Part shown: piece after piece, positions 1 through 8,234 of the stretch | Layout of the letters: each line of letters opens with the position of its first letter | Numbering within the stretch: position 1 is the stretch's first letter | Assembly: GCA_002305765.1 (NCBI GenBank) | Contig: DBQU01000025.1 | Location: 1-64,000 of the forward strand | DNA from: Deltaproteobacteria bacterium UBA1386 | GTDB lineage: Bacteria; Desulfobacterota; Syntrophorhabdia; Syntrophorhabdales; Syntrophorhabdaceae | Length of the DNA: 64,000 nucleotides | Reading direction: 5' to 3' | Program-made: the position numbers and the translations under genes | Notes under the pieces: generated by a model | Told to the model about the DNA's origin: nothing | Seen by the model: the letters and a program-made list of their open reading frames with translations, nothing else | The model's database searches: none

Positions 1-108
1 GAGAAGGCCAGGGAGATGGGCGCCCGGGAGTTCCTCATGAAGCCCGTCAAGAGACAGGAACTGGCGTCGGCGGTGCGGAGGGTGGTTGACGGGGATAAGG
101 GACAGTAG
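1..108 (+). CDS. Response regulator, C-terminal end only (gene cut by window edge)
   Basis: The reading frame is open from base 1 to a TAG at 106-108 and gives 35 residues. They contain EFLMKPVKRQEL, the typical end of a CheY-like receiver domain: the conserved Lys-Pro before the last helix that interacts with the phospho-aspartate pocket. The rest of the gene lies outside the window. Nothing follows the receiver fold, so this is either a stand-alone receiver or a protein with its receiver at the C-terminus. Its partner kinase cannot be inferred here. Confidence 0.75.
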   Translation, partial: EKAREMGAREFLMKPVKRQELASAVRRVVDGDKGQ

Positions 109-256
109 GTTTTTCGTGTAAATGCAATAAGACCTTATTGGCGAATTCCTCTTCAAATTGCGCCACCAGCCCGGAGATTCCGGGGACTGAGACGCCTGTG
201 CGGGTTCTCGTCCACACCCCGCAAGCTGCAGATCAGATGGTTCCCGTTCATTGCCG

Positions 257-1087
257 TTACTTGTGGCGCCAGACCTTGATCGCGGAGATCACCAGTATCA
301 GCGCGAGGAGGGGGAGGAGGACGGGGGTTGGGACGATGCCGAGGAGGTGGCCTCCCAGGTAGGAGCCGACGAGGGAACCGACGGCCATTATGGTTATGAA
401 CTTCCATTGGGTGCGGATCACCGCGAAACTGCTGTCCCGGCTGTAACGGGCAAAGCCGGTGATCATGGTGGGCAGGCTCACTGCCAGTGCAATGCTTCCG
501 GCCAGTTTCAGATCGGCCCCGAAGAGCAGCATTATCGTCGGGATGAGGAGTTCTCCGCCTGCCACGCCGAGCAATGCGGCTACGATCCCGATGCCTATCC
601 CGGCAACGACGCCCACGCATGTGAGGAGCCAGCCATGGAAGAGGGGCGCGCTGCCGTCTCTTAAGCCGTGTCCGAAGAGGAGGACCGCGGCGATCCCGAT
701 GAGAAGGATGGCGATGACACGGTAAAGTCTCTGGGACCTCAGGCGTATGGCCCAGCCGGCCCCCAGCCAGGCGCCGGCAAGGCTGCCCGAAAGGAGGGTG
801 ATGAGGATATCGTAGCGCCCGAAAACACTCGAGAAGGGAACGGTGGCAGCGCGGAAAGGCAGGGCGGAGGCGACGACCACAAGGCTCATGGCCTTGTTGA
901 GGATGACGGCTTCGAGAGCGGCGAAGCGAAAGGCCCCAATGAGCAAGGGGAGACGAAACTCCGCCCCTCCAAGGCCGATGAGGCCGCCAAGGATCCCTAT
1001 GACCGCTCCGCCGCTGAATACGGCAAGGGGATTGTGATTGGTGACCTGCTCCTTGTTCCCGGAGAGTGCATTCCCTTCTGTGTCCAT
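257..1087 (-). CDS. TauE/SafE-family membrane permease (sulfite/organosulfonate exporter-like)
   Basis: A 276-residue, strongly hydrophobic protein with about eight predicted membrane segments. It shows the two-fold internal similarity of the TauE/SafE (DUF81) family: a glycine-rich IGILGGLIGLGGAEF near residue 30 and a second copy, VAALLGVAGGELLIP, near residue 170. Family members move sulfite, sulfoacetate or other small anions across the inner membrane; the substrate is not readable from sequence. The ATG at 1087 has a GAGG motif about nine bases upstream. No co-transcribed partner is visible on this strand. A longer overlapping frame on the same strand is out of register with the family and was not used. 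Confidence 0.85.
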   Translation of the reverse strand: MDTEGNALSGNKEQVTNHNPLAVFSGGAVIGILGGLIGLGGAEFRLPLLIGAFRFAALEAVILNKAMSLVVVASALPFRAATVPFSSVFGRYDILITLLSGSLAGAWLGAGWAIRLRSQRLYRVIAILLIGIAAVLLFGHGLRDGSAPLFHGWLLTCVGVVAGIGIGIVAALLGVAGGELLIPTIMLLFGADLKLAGSIALAVSLPTMITGFARYSRDSSFAVIRTQWKFITIMAVGSLVGSYLGGHLLGIVPTPVLLPLLALILVISAIKVWRHK

Positions 1088-1532
1088 TCTTTCGTACCTC
1101 GCTGACTAGGTTCGTGTTACCGCTATGTACCGTATCATATAAGGCGGGCGGGGTGCAACCGTTGAAAGGTGATGTGAGCGATGGAACAAGGACGGGAGGT
1201 TTGTGGATCCGGCCACCTCCCTGCTCTCTATGCGATCTCATCGTTTCTCATAATATACTCGCATTGTACATTTGGAGAAACGCAAACATCATCAGGGAGT
1301 CACCATCACGGAAAAGTCTATTGAAGCACAAACCTCTCAGGGAATACCTCCGGATAGTGGTCGCCTGAGGTCTCTTTGCCGTGCAGCCACGCTTAAGGAT
1401 CACACCGCAGAACCCGAGGAGCTTGCCGAGGCACCGCCACCTTCAGATGAATTAAGATGACTTGATCAGGGTGGAGGCACCCAGCGCGGACCTTACGATA
1501 CGAGAACAACCTGACCGGCCGCGTTGTTTGTT
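1088..1532. other. Gene-free stretch
   Basis: About 445 bases between the exporter and the dynamin-like remnant, both on the minus strand. Short frames on both strands have no family resemblance and no good ribosome-binding site. I see no convincing hairpin or promoter. It may be decayed DNA belonging to the adjoining pseudogene. Confidence 0.4.
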
Positions 1533-2039
1533 CTATTGCATTGTTTGGTCCAGGGTGTGTTTCAGTTCTTCCATCATGGTGGAGGTTGAGCCTGTTCGGG
1601 ATTGCATGCCCGATAGCAGGGCATCGATCGTTGAGAGCTCGTCCTTGACGTATTCCATTGCCTGGTAGCGGACCTCGTCGATCGTTTTGTTGATCCGTAT
1701 TTCCCATTGGTATGCCAGGCGGGAGAGGTGGGCTTCGACGGTTTTGGGGATGAGTTTTCGAAAATGGATCTCGAAGGGTTTTCGAAAGATGCACATGGGG
1801 ATGAGGAACCAGAGGAGGTCAAAGTGGAAATCGAAGGGATGGACGAAGGCTATGTCGGGGTGGGAGGGCTCGGTGACGGTTATGTTCCATTCGATGCTTG
1901 TCGGGGTGATGCCCAGCACCTTTTCGATGTTCTTGTCGAGGAGGTTCCGAAAGAGCATCATCGAGCGGGAGATGTTCCTGCCTTTACCGACAGCCCGCGT
2001 TGACTTCCTGCGGCGAGGGGGATATGATTCGTGTACCAC
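1533..2039 (-). pseudogene. C-terminal fragment of a bacterial dynamin-like GTPase
   Basis: The 168-residue frame resembles only the far C-terminal region of bacterial dynamin-like proteins. It has a hydrophobic stretch (DLLWFLIPMCIF) followed by a long amphipathic helical part with SRLAYQWEIRINKTIDEVRYQ. Full-length relatives have several hundred more residues, with a P-loop GTPase domain first. No P-loop, switch or NKxD motif is present, and the next gene starts only 95 bases upstream. The first 25 or so residues are basic and look unrelated, as if translated from non-coding DNA. I therefore call it a 5'-truncated remnant. Alternatively it could be a small helical membrane-associated protein. 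Family assignment is by pattern recognition and moderate only. Confidence 0.5.
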
Positions 2040-2133
2040 GGGGCATGGGTGTGATGGTGGGGCCTGGTCGCCCGGAGTTTTAATTACCCGATCATGTCCG
2101 CGGCACGCGTTCCGGAAGGTTCTTGGGGGAGAT

Positions 2134-3012
2134 ATGAATTACGACGGTCTTATTACCATCGACAGCGAGATATGCAGGAAGGACGGGCTTTGCGTCCGTA
2201 TCTGCCCGAAGGTTTTCACACAGGCTGAGCCAGGCGCTGTTCCGGAGGTTTCACGGCCGGAATTCTGCAATGATTGCGGGCATTGCCTGCTTATTTGTCC
2301 CGCCGGGGCGATACGGCACCACAACCTTGAGGGAAGGGCTGTCGGCGAAGTGGAGAAGGACCTTTTGCCGTCGTTCCGGCAGGTGCAGGAGATGGTGCGG
2401 GCGCGACGCTCCATTCGGAATTTCCTCGATAAGCCCGTTGAGAGGGATGTGGTGGAGAAGGTCATCGACGCGGCCCGCTTTGCTCCCAGCGCCAAGAACA
2501 CGCAGAGCACGCGGTTCATTGCCGTTGACAATGGGGAGACGCTTCGGCGTATAGCGTCCATGACGGCCGCGTGGCTGGGAAGGTCGGCAAGAAAACTCAG
2601 GAATCCCCTCGTCCGCGCCGTCTATCTCATGCGCGGCCTGACGACGAAGGAGGAATATTCCCGCTGGATCGGCCAGTTCGAGCTTACGGCGCGGAACATG
2701 GAGCAGGGCATCGATACGATCCTGTACCGGGCCCCCGCGCTTGTCCTGTTCCATGCCGACAAGCGCGTCCGCTTCGCCGAGGCGAACGCGAACCTTGCCC
2801 TCCAGAACGCCACCTTCGCCGCCTCAGCGCTCGGCCTTGGCACCTTCTACACGGGGTATGTCGTCTCCGCCTGTGCCCGCGACAGGGCGATCCCCGATAT
2901 GCTCGGGGTCCCGAAAGGACACCGCGTCTACGCCGGTATGACCCTTGGTCATGTGAAGATCGGTTTTTCCCGCTGGATAGACCGGAATCCGGCAAGAATA
3001 GACTGGATATAA
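2134..3012 (+). CDS. Nitroreductase-family flavoprotein with N-terminal ferredoxin domain
   Basis: 292 residues. Residues 1-60 form a ferredoxin domain with C14, C20, C24 and C45-x2-C48-x2-C51-x3-C55-Pro. The second cysteine of the first motif is Asp17 (CRKDGLC), so one cluster may have an Asp ligand or be a [3Fe-4S]. Residues about 85-292 are a nitroreductase fold with RRSIRNFLDKPV and APSAKNTQSTR (FMN phosphate contacts) and GLGTFYTGYV. It probably passes electrons from ferredoxin through the clusters to FMN to reduce an unknown substrate. The ATG at 2134 has GGGGGA five bases before it; the frame is open further upstream, but that part lacks homology and overlaps the dynamin remnant. A nonamer repeat array follows the stop codon. 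Confidence 0.85.
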   Translation: MNYDGLITIDSEICRKDGLCVRICPKVFTQAEPGAVPEVSRPEFCNDCGHCLLICPAGAIRHHNLEGRAVGEVEKDLLPSFRQVQEMVRARRSIRNFLDKPVERDVVEKVIDAARFAPSAKNTQSTRFIAVDNGETLRRIASMTAAWLGRSARKLRNPLVRAVYLMRGLTTKEEYSRWIGQFELTARNMEQGIDTILYRAPALVLFHADKRVRFAEANANLALQNATFAASALGLGTFYTGYVVSACARDRAIPDMLGVPKGHRVYAGMTLGHVKIGFSRWIDRNPARIDWI

Positions 3013-3017
3013 TTGCA

Positions 3018-3053
3018 GCCGCTTGAGCCGCTTGAATGGCTTGAACCGTTTGA
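3018..3053 (+). repeat. Tandem nonamer array, four copies (xxxGCTTGA type)
   Basis: Four adjacent 9-base units at 3018, 3027, 3036 and 3045: GCCGCTTGA, GCCGCTTGA, ATGGCTTGA, ACCGTTTGA. The array begins six bases after the nitroreductase stop codon. There is no facing inverted array here, unlike other members of this family in the window. Confidence 0.85.
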
Positions 3054-3213
3054 GGGGCAAGGAAAGAACAGCTTCCCCGGGGGCGATTCCTGCCCGGTGT
3101 ATTACTTATTTTACTTTTCTTTCACAATGTGCGATAAAGTCACAGGATGTTGATTGTGCCCGTTGCATTCAACAGAGATATTCATAATCCAGCGAGAAGG
3201 GTGCAAGATTACG

Positions 3214-4512
3214 ATGAACAACCATTCCCTTGATGACATAGTCAGCGCGTACAGCCGCTTCGTTCCCCATCAGTTTGTGCAATTGCTCGGCAAGGACAGT
3301 GTTGTCGACATTGATCTCGGCGAGAGCCTTGAGAAGAAGATGACCATTCTTTTCTCGGATATGAGGGATTTCACGACCCTTTCGGAATCGATGACGCCAC
3401 GCCAGAACTTCGAGTTCATCAATACCTACCTGGAGCGGATGGAACCCGTAATAACGAAGTATCACGGGGTGATAGACAAGTACATAGGTGATGCCATAAT
3501 GGCCCTTTTCCCCACGGGCCCCGACGATGCGCTCGACGGTGCGATAGGGATGCTCGATACGCTTGCCGCATACAATAAAGAAAGGGAAGCGATCGGGCAC
3601 CGGCCCATATTCATCGGGATCGGCCTCAATACGGGTCTTATGATGCTGGGCACAGTGGGCGGCAGGAACCGCATGGAAAGCACCGTCATCAGCGACGCCG
3701 TGAACCTCGCTTCGCGCGTGGAGTCCATGACGAAAAGCTACGGCACCAGCCTCCTCATTACAGAGCATACGTACTGTGGCCTCAAGGACCCTTCAAGGTA
3801 CGGGATCAGGTTTGCCGACCGGGTCATGGTGAAAGGCAAGACCCAGCCGCAATCAGTCTACGAGGTTTTTGACGGGGACCCGCCCGCGATGCGCGACGCC
3901 AAGCGCAGAACAACGAGGCTCTTCGAGAAGGGGGTGGCCTACTACTATTTCAGGGAGGTTCCCCGCGCGCTCGAACTCTTCCGGGCGTGCCTTGCCGAAT
4001 GCCGTGAAGACAGCCTGGCCGGAGTGTACGCGGACCGGTGCGAACGATATATGGAAACGGGCATCCATGAGGGGGCGGGCGAGATCGATCTGACCGTCGA
4101 GTGGACGAACGATAACAAGATAGGACACGCGGACATCGATGAGCAACACCGCCAACTGTTTGATCATGTGAACAGGTTCGCCGAAACGATCAAAAGGGAT
4201 CGTGATTTCACCCTTGCCGGTCCCGTGATGGACTTCCTCGATGAGTACGTCCGGACCCACTTTAAGGACGAAGAGGAGATCATGGAAAAGCAAGGGTACC
4301 CCTTTCTGGATGTGCAGAAGGACCAACACGAACGATTCACGGAGTATTTCGCGGCCCTCAAGCGCGAAATACAGGAGTCCGACGGTTCCGATCGGTATTT
4401 CCTTCTTTTCAAGATACAGGTGCTCATTGTGGACTGGCTCGTGCACCACACCTGCGGGTCCGACAGGCACCTGGGAAGGTTTCTCAGATTGGAAAGGCCG
4501 ATAGGCGAATGA
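3214..4512 (+). CDS. Class III adenylate cyclase fused to a C-terminal hemerythrin domain
   Basis: 432 residues. The cyclase domain (about 38-220) keeps both metal aspartates (D49 in LFSDM, D93 in KYIGD), the transition-state pair N164/R168 in SDAVNLASR, and the adenine-selecting residues K89 and D161, so it should make cAMP. After a helical linker, residues 295-425 form a bacteriohemerythrin domain with the full di-iron ligand pattern: H312 region, H349-x3-E353, H372, and the HHTCGSD block at 411-417. Such domains bind O2 or sense redox state, so the likely role is oxygen- or redox-controlled cAMP signalling in the cytoplasm. ATG 3214 is preferred over an upstream TTG at 3154 because domain similarity begins there. 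A ferritin-like gene follows after 13 bases. Confidence 0.9.
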   Translation: MNNHSLDDIVSAYSRFVPHQFVQLLGKDSVVDIDLGESLEKKMTILFSDMRDFTTLSESMTPRQNFEFINTYLERMEPVITKYHGVIDKYIGDAIMALFPTGPDDALDGAIGMLDTLAAYNKEREAIGHRPIFIGIGLNTGLMMLGTVGGRNRMESTVISDAVNLASRVESMTKSYGTSLLITEHTYCGLKDPSRYGIRFADRVMVKGKTQPQSVYEVFDGDPPAMRDAKRRTTRLFEKGVAYYYFREVPRALELFRACLAECREDSLAGVYADRCERYMETGIHEGAGEIDLTVEWTNDNKIGHADIDEQHRQLFDHVNRFAETIKRDRDFTLAGPVMDFLDEYVRTHFKDEEEIMEKQGYPFLDVQKDQHERFTEYFAALKREIQESDGSDRYFLLFKIQVLIVDWLVHHTCGSDRHLGRFLRLERPIGE

Positions 4513-4525
4513 GGAGGACGACGGG

Positions 4526-5032
4526 ATGAACATTGAGGTATCCGGAGAGCTTTCGGGAATTCTGGAAATGCTGAAACAGATGGCCCTCTTCGAGACCAGG
4601 ATCGCCGAGATGTACGGTGTCTGCGCGTCGACGTGGAAGGAAGACGGCTCGTTCTGGCTGGACATCTGGCGGGATGAGTTGCGGCACGCCCGGCATATCG
4701 AGCAGATGATCGACATCATCCGGAAGAAGCCGGAGCATTTTCAGGCAGGGCGACCCTTCAACGTGCATGCCCTTGCGACGGTCGTCAAGGACATAGCGAA
4801 GAAGACCGAAATGATCAAGGCGGGAGAGATCGCGAAAGACCAGTTCCTCTTCATCGCTCAAAGCTTCGAGCAGGGATACATCGAGGACAGGTACGGCGAG
4901 ATCGTGAAGACCGACGACGTGGAATACCAGACCCTTATGCAGGAAGTGGTCAGCGACACGCAACACCACAAGGACAAGATCATTCAGCAGATAATAGACA
5001 GGGCGGAGAACAGGGGATACATCAAGACATAG
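4526..5032 (+). CDS. Ferritin-like / rubrerythrin-type di-iron four-helix protein
   Basis: 168 residues, all-helical, with the spaced carboxylate and His ligands of ferritin-like proteins: E23, E51-x2-H54, E115/E120 and D144-x2-H147. No rubredoxin zinc ribbon (CxxC pair) is present, so it is not a complete rubrerythrin. It probably binds two irons and deals with peroxide, oxygen or iron, or acts as a partner of the hemerythrin-cyclase encoded 13 bases upstream, with which it is likely co-transcribed. A GAGGA motif lies about ten bases upstream of the ATG. The remaining 214 bases before the ankyrin gene hold no gene. Confidence 0.75.
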   Translation: MNIEVSGELSGILEMLKQMALFETRIAEMYGVCASTWKEDGSFWLDIWRDELRHARHIEQMIDIIRKKPEHFQAGRPFNVHALATVVKDIAKKTEMIKAGEIAKDQFLFIAQSFEQGYIEDRYGEIVKTDDVEYQTLMQEVVSDTQHHKDKIIQQIIDRAENRGYIKT

Positions 5033-5246
5033 CAGCCTTCCACAGAAGGAACCGCCATTTCCGGTCAACCACATGCCTTGTCTTCTTGCCGGAACTCGCC
5101 AGGACCCACCGAATCGGCCGTGTGCCGGCACCGGGGGCGCCTGGGCTCCGGAATTTATGCTTGATAACCGGTCCGGCTCAATGTTAAAACCCAAATGCCC
5201 ATAGCGGGTCTGAAAGACGACGGGACGAATACGGGAGAGGTTTGCA

Positions 5247-5942
5247 ATGAAAAGTCTGATCGACGAAGGTCGGGAACTTATCGACGCGGCGGAAAAGGGT
5301 GACGTTGCCGGGGCGAGCGTGCTTATCGCGGCAGGCGCCGACGTGGAGGCAACGGATACCGGCGGCTGGACCCCTCTCATGGTGGCGGCGCAGGCAGGAC
5401 ACACCGAGGTGATCCGGCTGCTACTGGCCGCGGGAGCGGACGTGAACGCGAGAGATGATTTCGAGGTGACGCCTCTTATGGTGGCCTCATCGGGAGGTTT
5501 CAACGATATCGTCGAGATGTTCCTCGAGGCCGGGGCGGGTGTGAACGATAGCGACGAGAATGGAACGACCCCTCTTATGTGGGCGTCCACGGAAGGGCAT
5601 GTGGAGGCGGTGCGGGTCCTTATAGAACGGGGAGCGGAGGTGAACGCAAGGGGCGCGAGCGGGTACACCGCGCTCATGGATGCGTCGGGGAAAGGGCACG
5701 CGGAGGTGGCCGGGCTTCTCACGGCGGCGAAGGCCGACGTGAACGCGAAAGACAAGAACGGCCTGACGGCACTCATGCTCGCGGCAATGATGGGTCACGA
5801 GGAGGCGGTGCGGATCCTCATAGCGGCGGGAGCCGACGTGAACGCGAGGGCAGATGGCGGGTACACCGCGCTCATGGACGCTTCGGGCAAGGGCCGCGAA
5901 GATATAGCCCGCCTTCTCAGGGAAGCAGGGGCTATCGGATAG
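5247..5942 (+). CDS. Ankyrin-repeat protein
   Basis: 231 residues made almost entirely of ankyrin repeats of 33 residues. About six to seven copies carry the hallmarks TPLMVAAQAGHTEVIRLLL and AGADVNARD. No signal peptide or membrane segment is seen, so it is expected in the cytoplasm as a protein-binding scaffold. The repeats are very alike at DNA level (for example the two copies of TALMDASGKG), which suggests recent internal duplication. A possible but weak promoter, TTGATA-17-TTAAAA, lies at 5161-5189. The 3' end overlaps the convergent flavoprotein gene by 11 bases. The partner protein is unknown. Confidence 0.9.
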   Translation: MKSLIDEGRELIDAAEKGDVAGASVLIAAGADVEATDTGGWTPLMVAAQAGHTEVIRLLLAAGADVNARDDFEVTPLMVASSGGFNDIVEMFLEAGAGVNDSDENGTTPLMWASTEGHVEAVRVLIERGAEVNARGASGYTALMDASGKGHAEVAGLLTAAKADVNAKDKNGLTALMLAAMMGHEEAVRILIAAGADVNARADGGYTALMDASGKGREDIARLLREAGAIG

Positions 5943-7410
5943 CCTCCCCGATGCTTCTAACGGCGATGCGGCCGGAGCTCAGCGCGAAGCTGCTGGCCGA
6001 ACCTTCCGCGAGGAGGTCGTAGGTGCTGTCGTAGAGACCCCCCATGTCCTGCCCCGTGACGTACAGGCCCGGGATCGGTTCCCCTTTTTCATCGAGGGCC
6101 TGCATGCGCGTATTCACCTGAACTCCGCCGAGGGTCAGGAAGAAGGCGCGGAGACCTTTCAGCGCGTAGTAGGGGCCCTGCCTGGTATCGAACTTCACGA
6201 GATGCTCCGGTCTGCGGCTGAAGTCCGGGTCATGTTTGCTGTCGGCGTAGCGGTTGACCGCTTCGATCGTTTCCCGCAGTTTCCACGGTCTTATCCCTAT
6301 CCTCTCCGCGAGCTCTTCGATCGTGTCCGCCTTGAAGGCGAAACCGGAGGCCATACCTTTTTCGATGCCCTCATCGAGGGCCGTCATCTTCTGTCCTGGA
6401 ACGACGATGGCGTTAAAGGGGGTGAGAGGACCGTTGTCGATCATGGACCTTCGCATTGCATCGTCAAAGATGGACCACATCAGCCCGCCGTTCGCGGTCA
6501 TGGCGTTGTACACGTCGCTGAAGACGGAGCCGAAAGATTCATTGTAAAAGCGGTCTCCATACTTGTTGACCCAGAGGAAGGGCTGGCTTAAGGCGCAGCG
6601 CATCTGCTTCATGTGGTCCGGTCCGCTGAACTGCCGGATGGCCGGCTCGTTGTCGAGGTAGGGGCTGTTTCCCGCGAGCGTGCCCATGCCGGCAAGCGCA
6701 GCGCCTGCGCTCAAGGCAAGGTTGATTCCGTCACCCGTCCTGCCGTCGACGGCGGGTCCCCGGTACATGAGTTTTGCCATTCCCGGCGCGCTGACATCCG
6801 GCACGTACTTCTTCAGCATCTCCTTATTGCTCGCGAAACCCCCGGTCGCGACGATGACGGCCCGCGCGGTTATCCTCATGGTGCGCCCATCGGCATCGAC
6901 GGCCTCGACGCCCGTGATCGCGCCCCTGTCGTCGATGAGGAGTTTCTTGACCGGTGCCTTCGTGAGAAGGGGTACCCCTTTCTTCTGTATGTGTTCCGAG
7001 AGTACCTTCACGAGCCGGGCTCCCCGGCCCTCGAAGATGTGCCACACCTGGAGGCTCTTCTCGGGCGGGAACATCGTCCTGATCCCTTCTATCCTGACCC
7101 CGTGGTCCACGAGCCAGTCGATGGTCTGCCCGGACTCATTGAGCAGGGTCCTGATAACCGAGGCATTGCAGCGCCAGTGATGGAATTCCATTACCCTGGC
7201 GAAGACCTGGTCCGTCGTCGTCCTTATCCCCTTTTCCTTTTGAAACCGTGTTCCGATGCCGAGAGAACCCTCCGGGAAAAGACCGGCGCCTCCGGGAAAA
7301 GGCATTTTCTCGAGGACAATCGCCCTCATGCCGTATTCTGCCGCCGACAGTGCCGCCGACAGGCCGCTTAAACCCCCTCCGGCGATGACGATGTCCTTTT
7401 GCTGGTCCAT
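5932..7410 (-). CDS. FAD-dependent oxidoreductase, fumarate-reductase/flavocytochrome-c flavoprotein family
   Basis: 492 residues. The N-terminus has the Rossmann FAD motif IVIAGGGLSGLSAALSAAEYG, with the acidic residue LEK ending the second strand. A second FAD contact block, GLYVTGQDMGG, lies near residue 460, and a GGVQVNTRMQ capping-domain segment precedes it. Family members reduce or oxidise C-C double bonds next to carboxylates (fumarate, urocanate, 3-ketosteroids). The usual fumarate reductase catalytic His/Arg set is not obvious, so the substrate is unknown. No heme-binding CxxCH and no signal peptide are present. The start at 7410 is chosen for the GGAGGAG seven bases before it. Confidence 0.8.
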   Translation of the reverse strand: MDQQKDIVIAGGGLSGLSAALSAAEYGMRAIVLEKMPFPGGAGLFPEGSLGIGTRFQKEKGIRTTTDQVFARVMEFHHWRCNASVIRTLLNESGQTIDWLVDHGVRIEGIRTMFPPEKSLQVWHIFEGRGARLVKVLSEHIQKKGVPLLTKAPVKKLLIDDRGAITGVEAVDADGRTMRITARAVIVATGGFASNKEMLKKYVPDVSAPGMAKLMYRGPAVDGRTGDGINLALSAGAALAGMGTLAGNSPYLDNEPAIRQFSGPDHMKQMRCALSQPFLWVNKYGDRFYNESFGSVFSDVYNAMTANGGLMWSIFDDAMRRSMIDNGPLTPFNAIVVPGQKMTALDEGIEKGMASGFAFKADTIEELAERIGIRPWKLRETIEAVNRYADSKHDPDFSRRPEHLVKFDTRQGPYYALKGLRAFFLTLGGVQVNTRMQALDEKGEPIPGLYVTGQDMGGLYDSTYDLLAEGSASSFALSSGRIAVRSIGEAIR

Positions 7411-7481
7411 GATGGATCTCCTCCCGCTTCGTTCATCTTTTTGTTGCCGCGCAAAGCGGTCCTCGCCCGAAGCATCATTCA

Positions 7482-7490
7482 TGCTATAAT
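7482..7490 (+). promoter_or_regulatory. Extended -10 promoter element for the CAP-domain lipoprotein
   Basis: TGCTATAAT is a perfect TATAAT preceded by the extended TGn, 65 bases before the lipoprotein start. No good -35 hexamer lies 17 bases upstream, which is usual for extended -10 promoters. Read from sequence only. Confidence 0.5.
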
Positions 7491-7554
7491 ACATCGGTAG
7501 TGCAAATCAATGGAGAGTGTTCTCCGCGCGGTACGGAGAGAAAGAGGGAGGGAT

Positions 7555-8112
7555 ATGCACAGATCGGTGGTAATGGTGGTCTTGCTCCTGGGCATTGCGA
7601 TGACGGCGGGATGTGTCTCTCCGAACTTGCCTGCCGGAGAGGAAACGGTGAGGCTACCTCTAAATGATGGTGTACCCGGTCTCGGTTTCCTGTCGGAAGG
7701 CGAGGTGCAGATACTCCGGGACATCAACAGGGCAAGAGCGTCTGTGGCAGTTCCTCTTCTGCCGCTCAAGGCATCGCGAGGACTTTCGCTGGCCGCAAAG
7801 GAACGCGCGGAGGAAATTGCCGGATCGAGCGGTGGAGACCTGACGACGGACGAGAAGCGCGAGCGTCTGTTCAAGCGCGTTCGCCGGTTTGGCGCCTTTA
7901 CGGGAAGCGTTGCGGAAGTGAGGAGCCATGGATATCCCGAGGACACCGTGGTGAAAGAGCTGCTGAGCGGGAATCTCTTTCAAAAGGAACGGTCGCGGCC
8001 GTATTTCATGGATGCGGAATACGCGGTGATGGGCACGGGATGCACGATGGCCGTTCGTGTCGCTCCCCTGTGTGTCATCATCGTTGCCAGCGAGTTCAAG
8101 GAGGGACACTGA
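7555..8112 (+). CDS. Small lipoprotein with CAP/SCP (PR-1-like) domain
   Basis: 185 residues. The N-terminus is a lipoprotein signal with a hydrophobic core (VVMVVLLLGIAM) and lipobox TAGC, so it should be lipid-anchored in the periplasm. Residues about 50-185 resemble a bacterial CAP/SCP domain: an ILRDINRARAS helix, a LKASRGLSLAAKERAEEIA helix, the GYPEDTVVKELLSG segment and the YAVMGTGC strand. The usual catalytic-type His/Glu set is incomplete, and the domain is shorter than typical. ATG 7555 is preceded by a GAGGGAGGAT ribosome-binding site; an upstream ATG at 7510 lacks one. Function unknown. Confidence 0.7.
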   Translation: MHRSVVMVVLLLGIAMTAGCVSPNLPAGEETVRLPLNDGVPGLGFLSEGEVQILRDINRARASVAVPLLPLKASRGLSLAAKERAEEIAGSSGGDLTTDEKRERLFKRVRRFGAFTGSVAEVRSHGYPEDTVVKELLSGNLFQKERSRPYFMDAEYAVMGTGCTMAVRVAPLCVIIVASEFKEGH

Positions 8113-8234
8113 CCCGTTAGACCCTTGTCTGCTGAAGGAGCTTTTGCAGACCGTTTAGGCTTTACAGGGGGCGTTGATATGGACTACGATAGGCATATGG
8201 CCCTTGGGGGCTGGAACAAAAAGGGGTTTTTTCT

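Noticed and set aside
153..1241. Long minus-strand frame of 362 residues overlapping the TauE/SafE gene
   Set aside because: It is rich in Arg, Pro and His with no family match, and lies out of register with the clear membrane protein in the same place.
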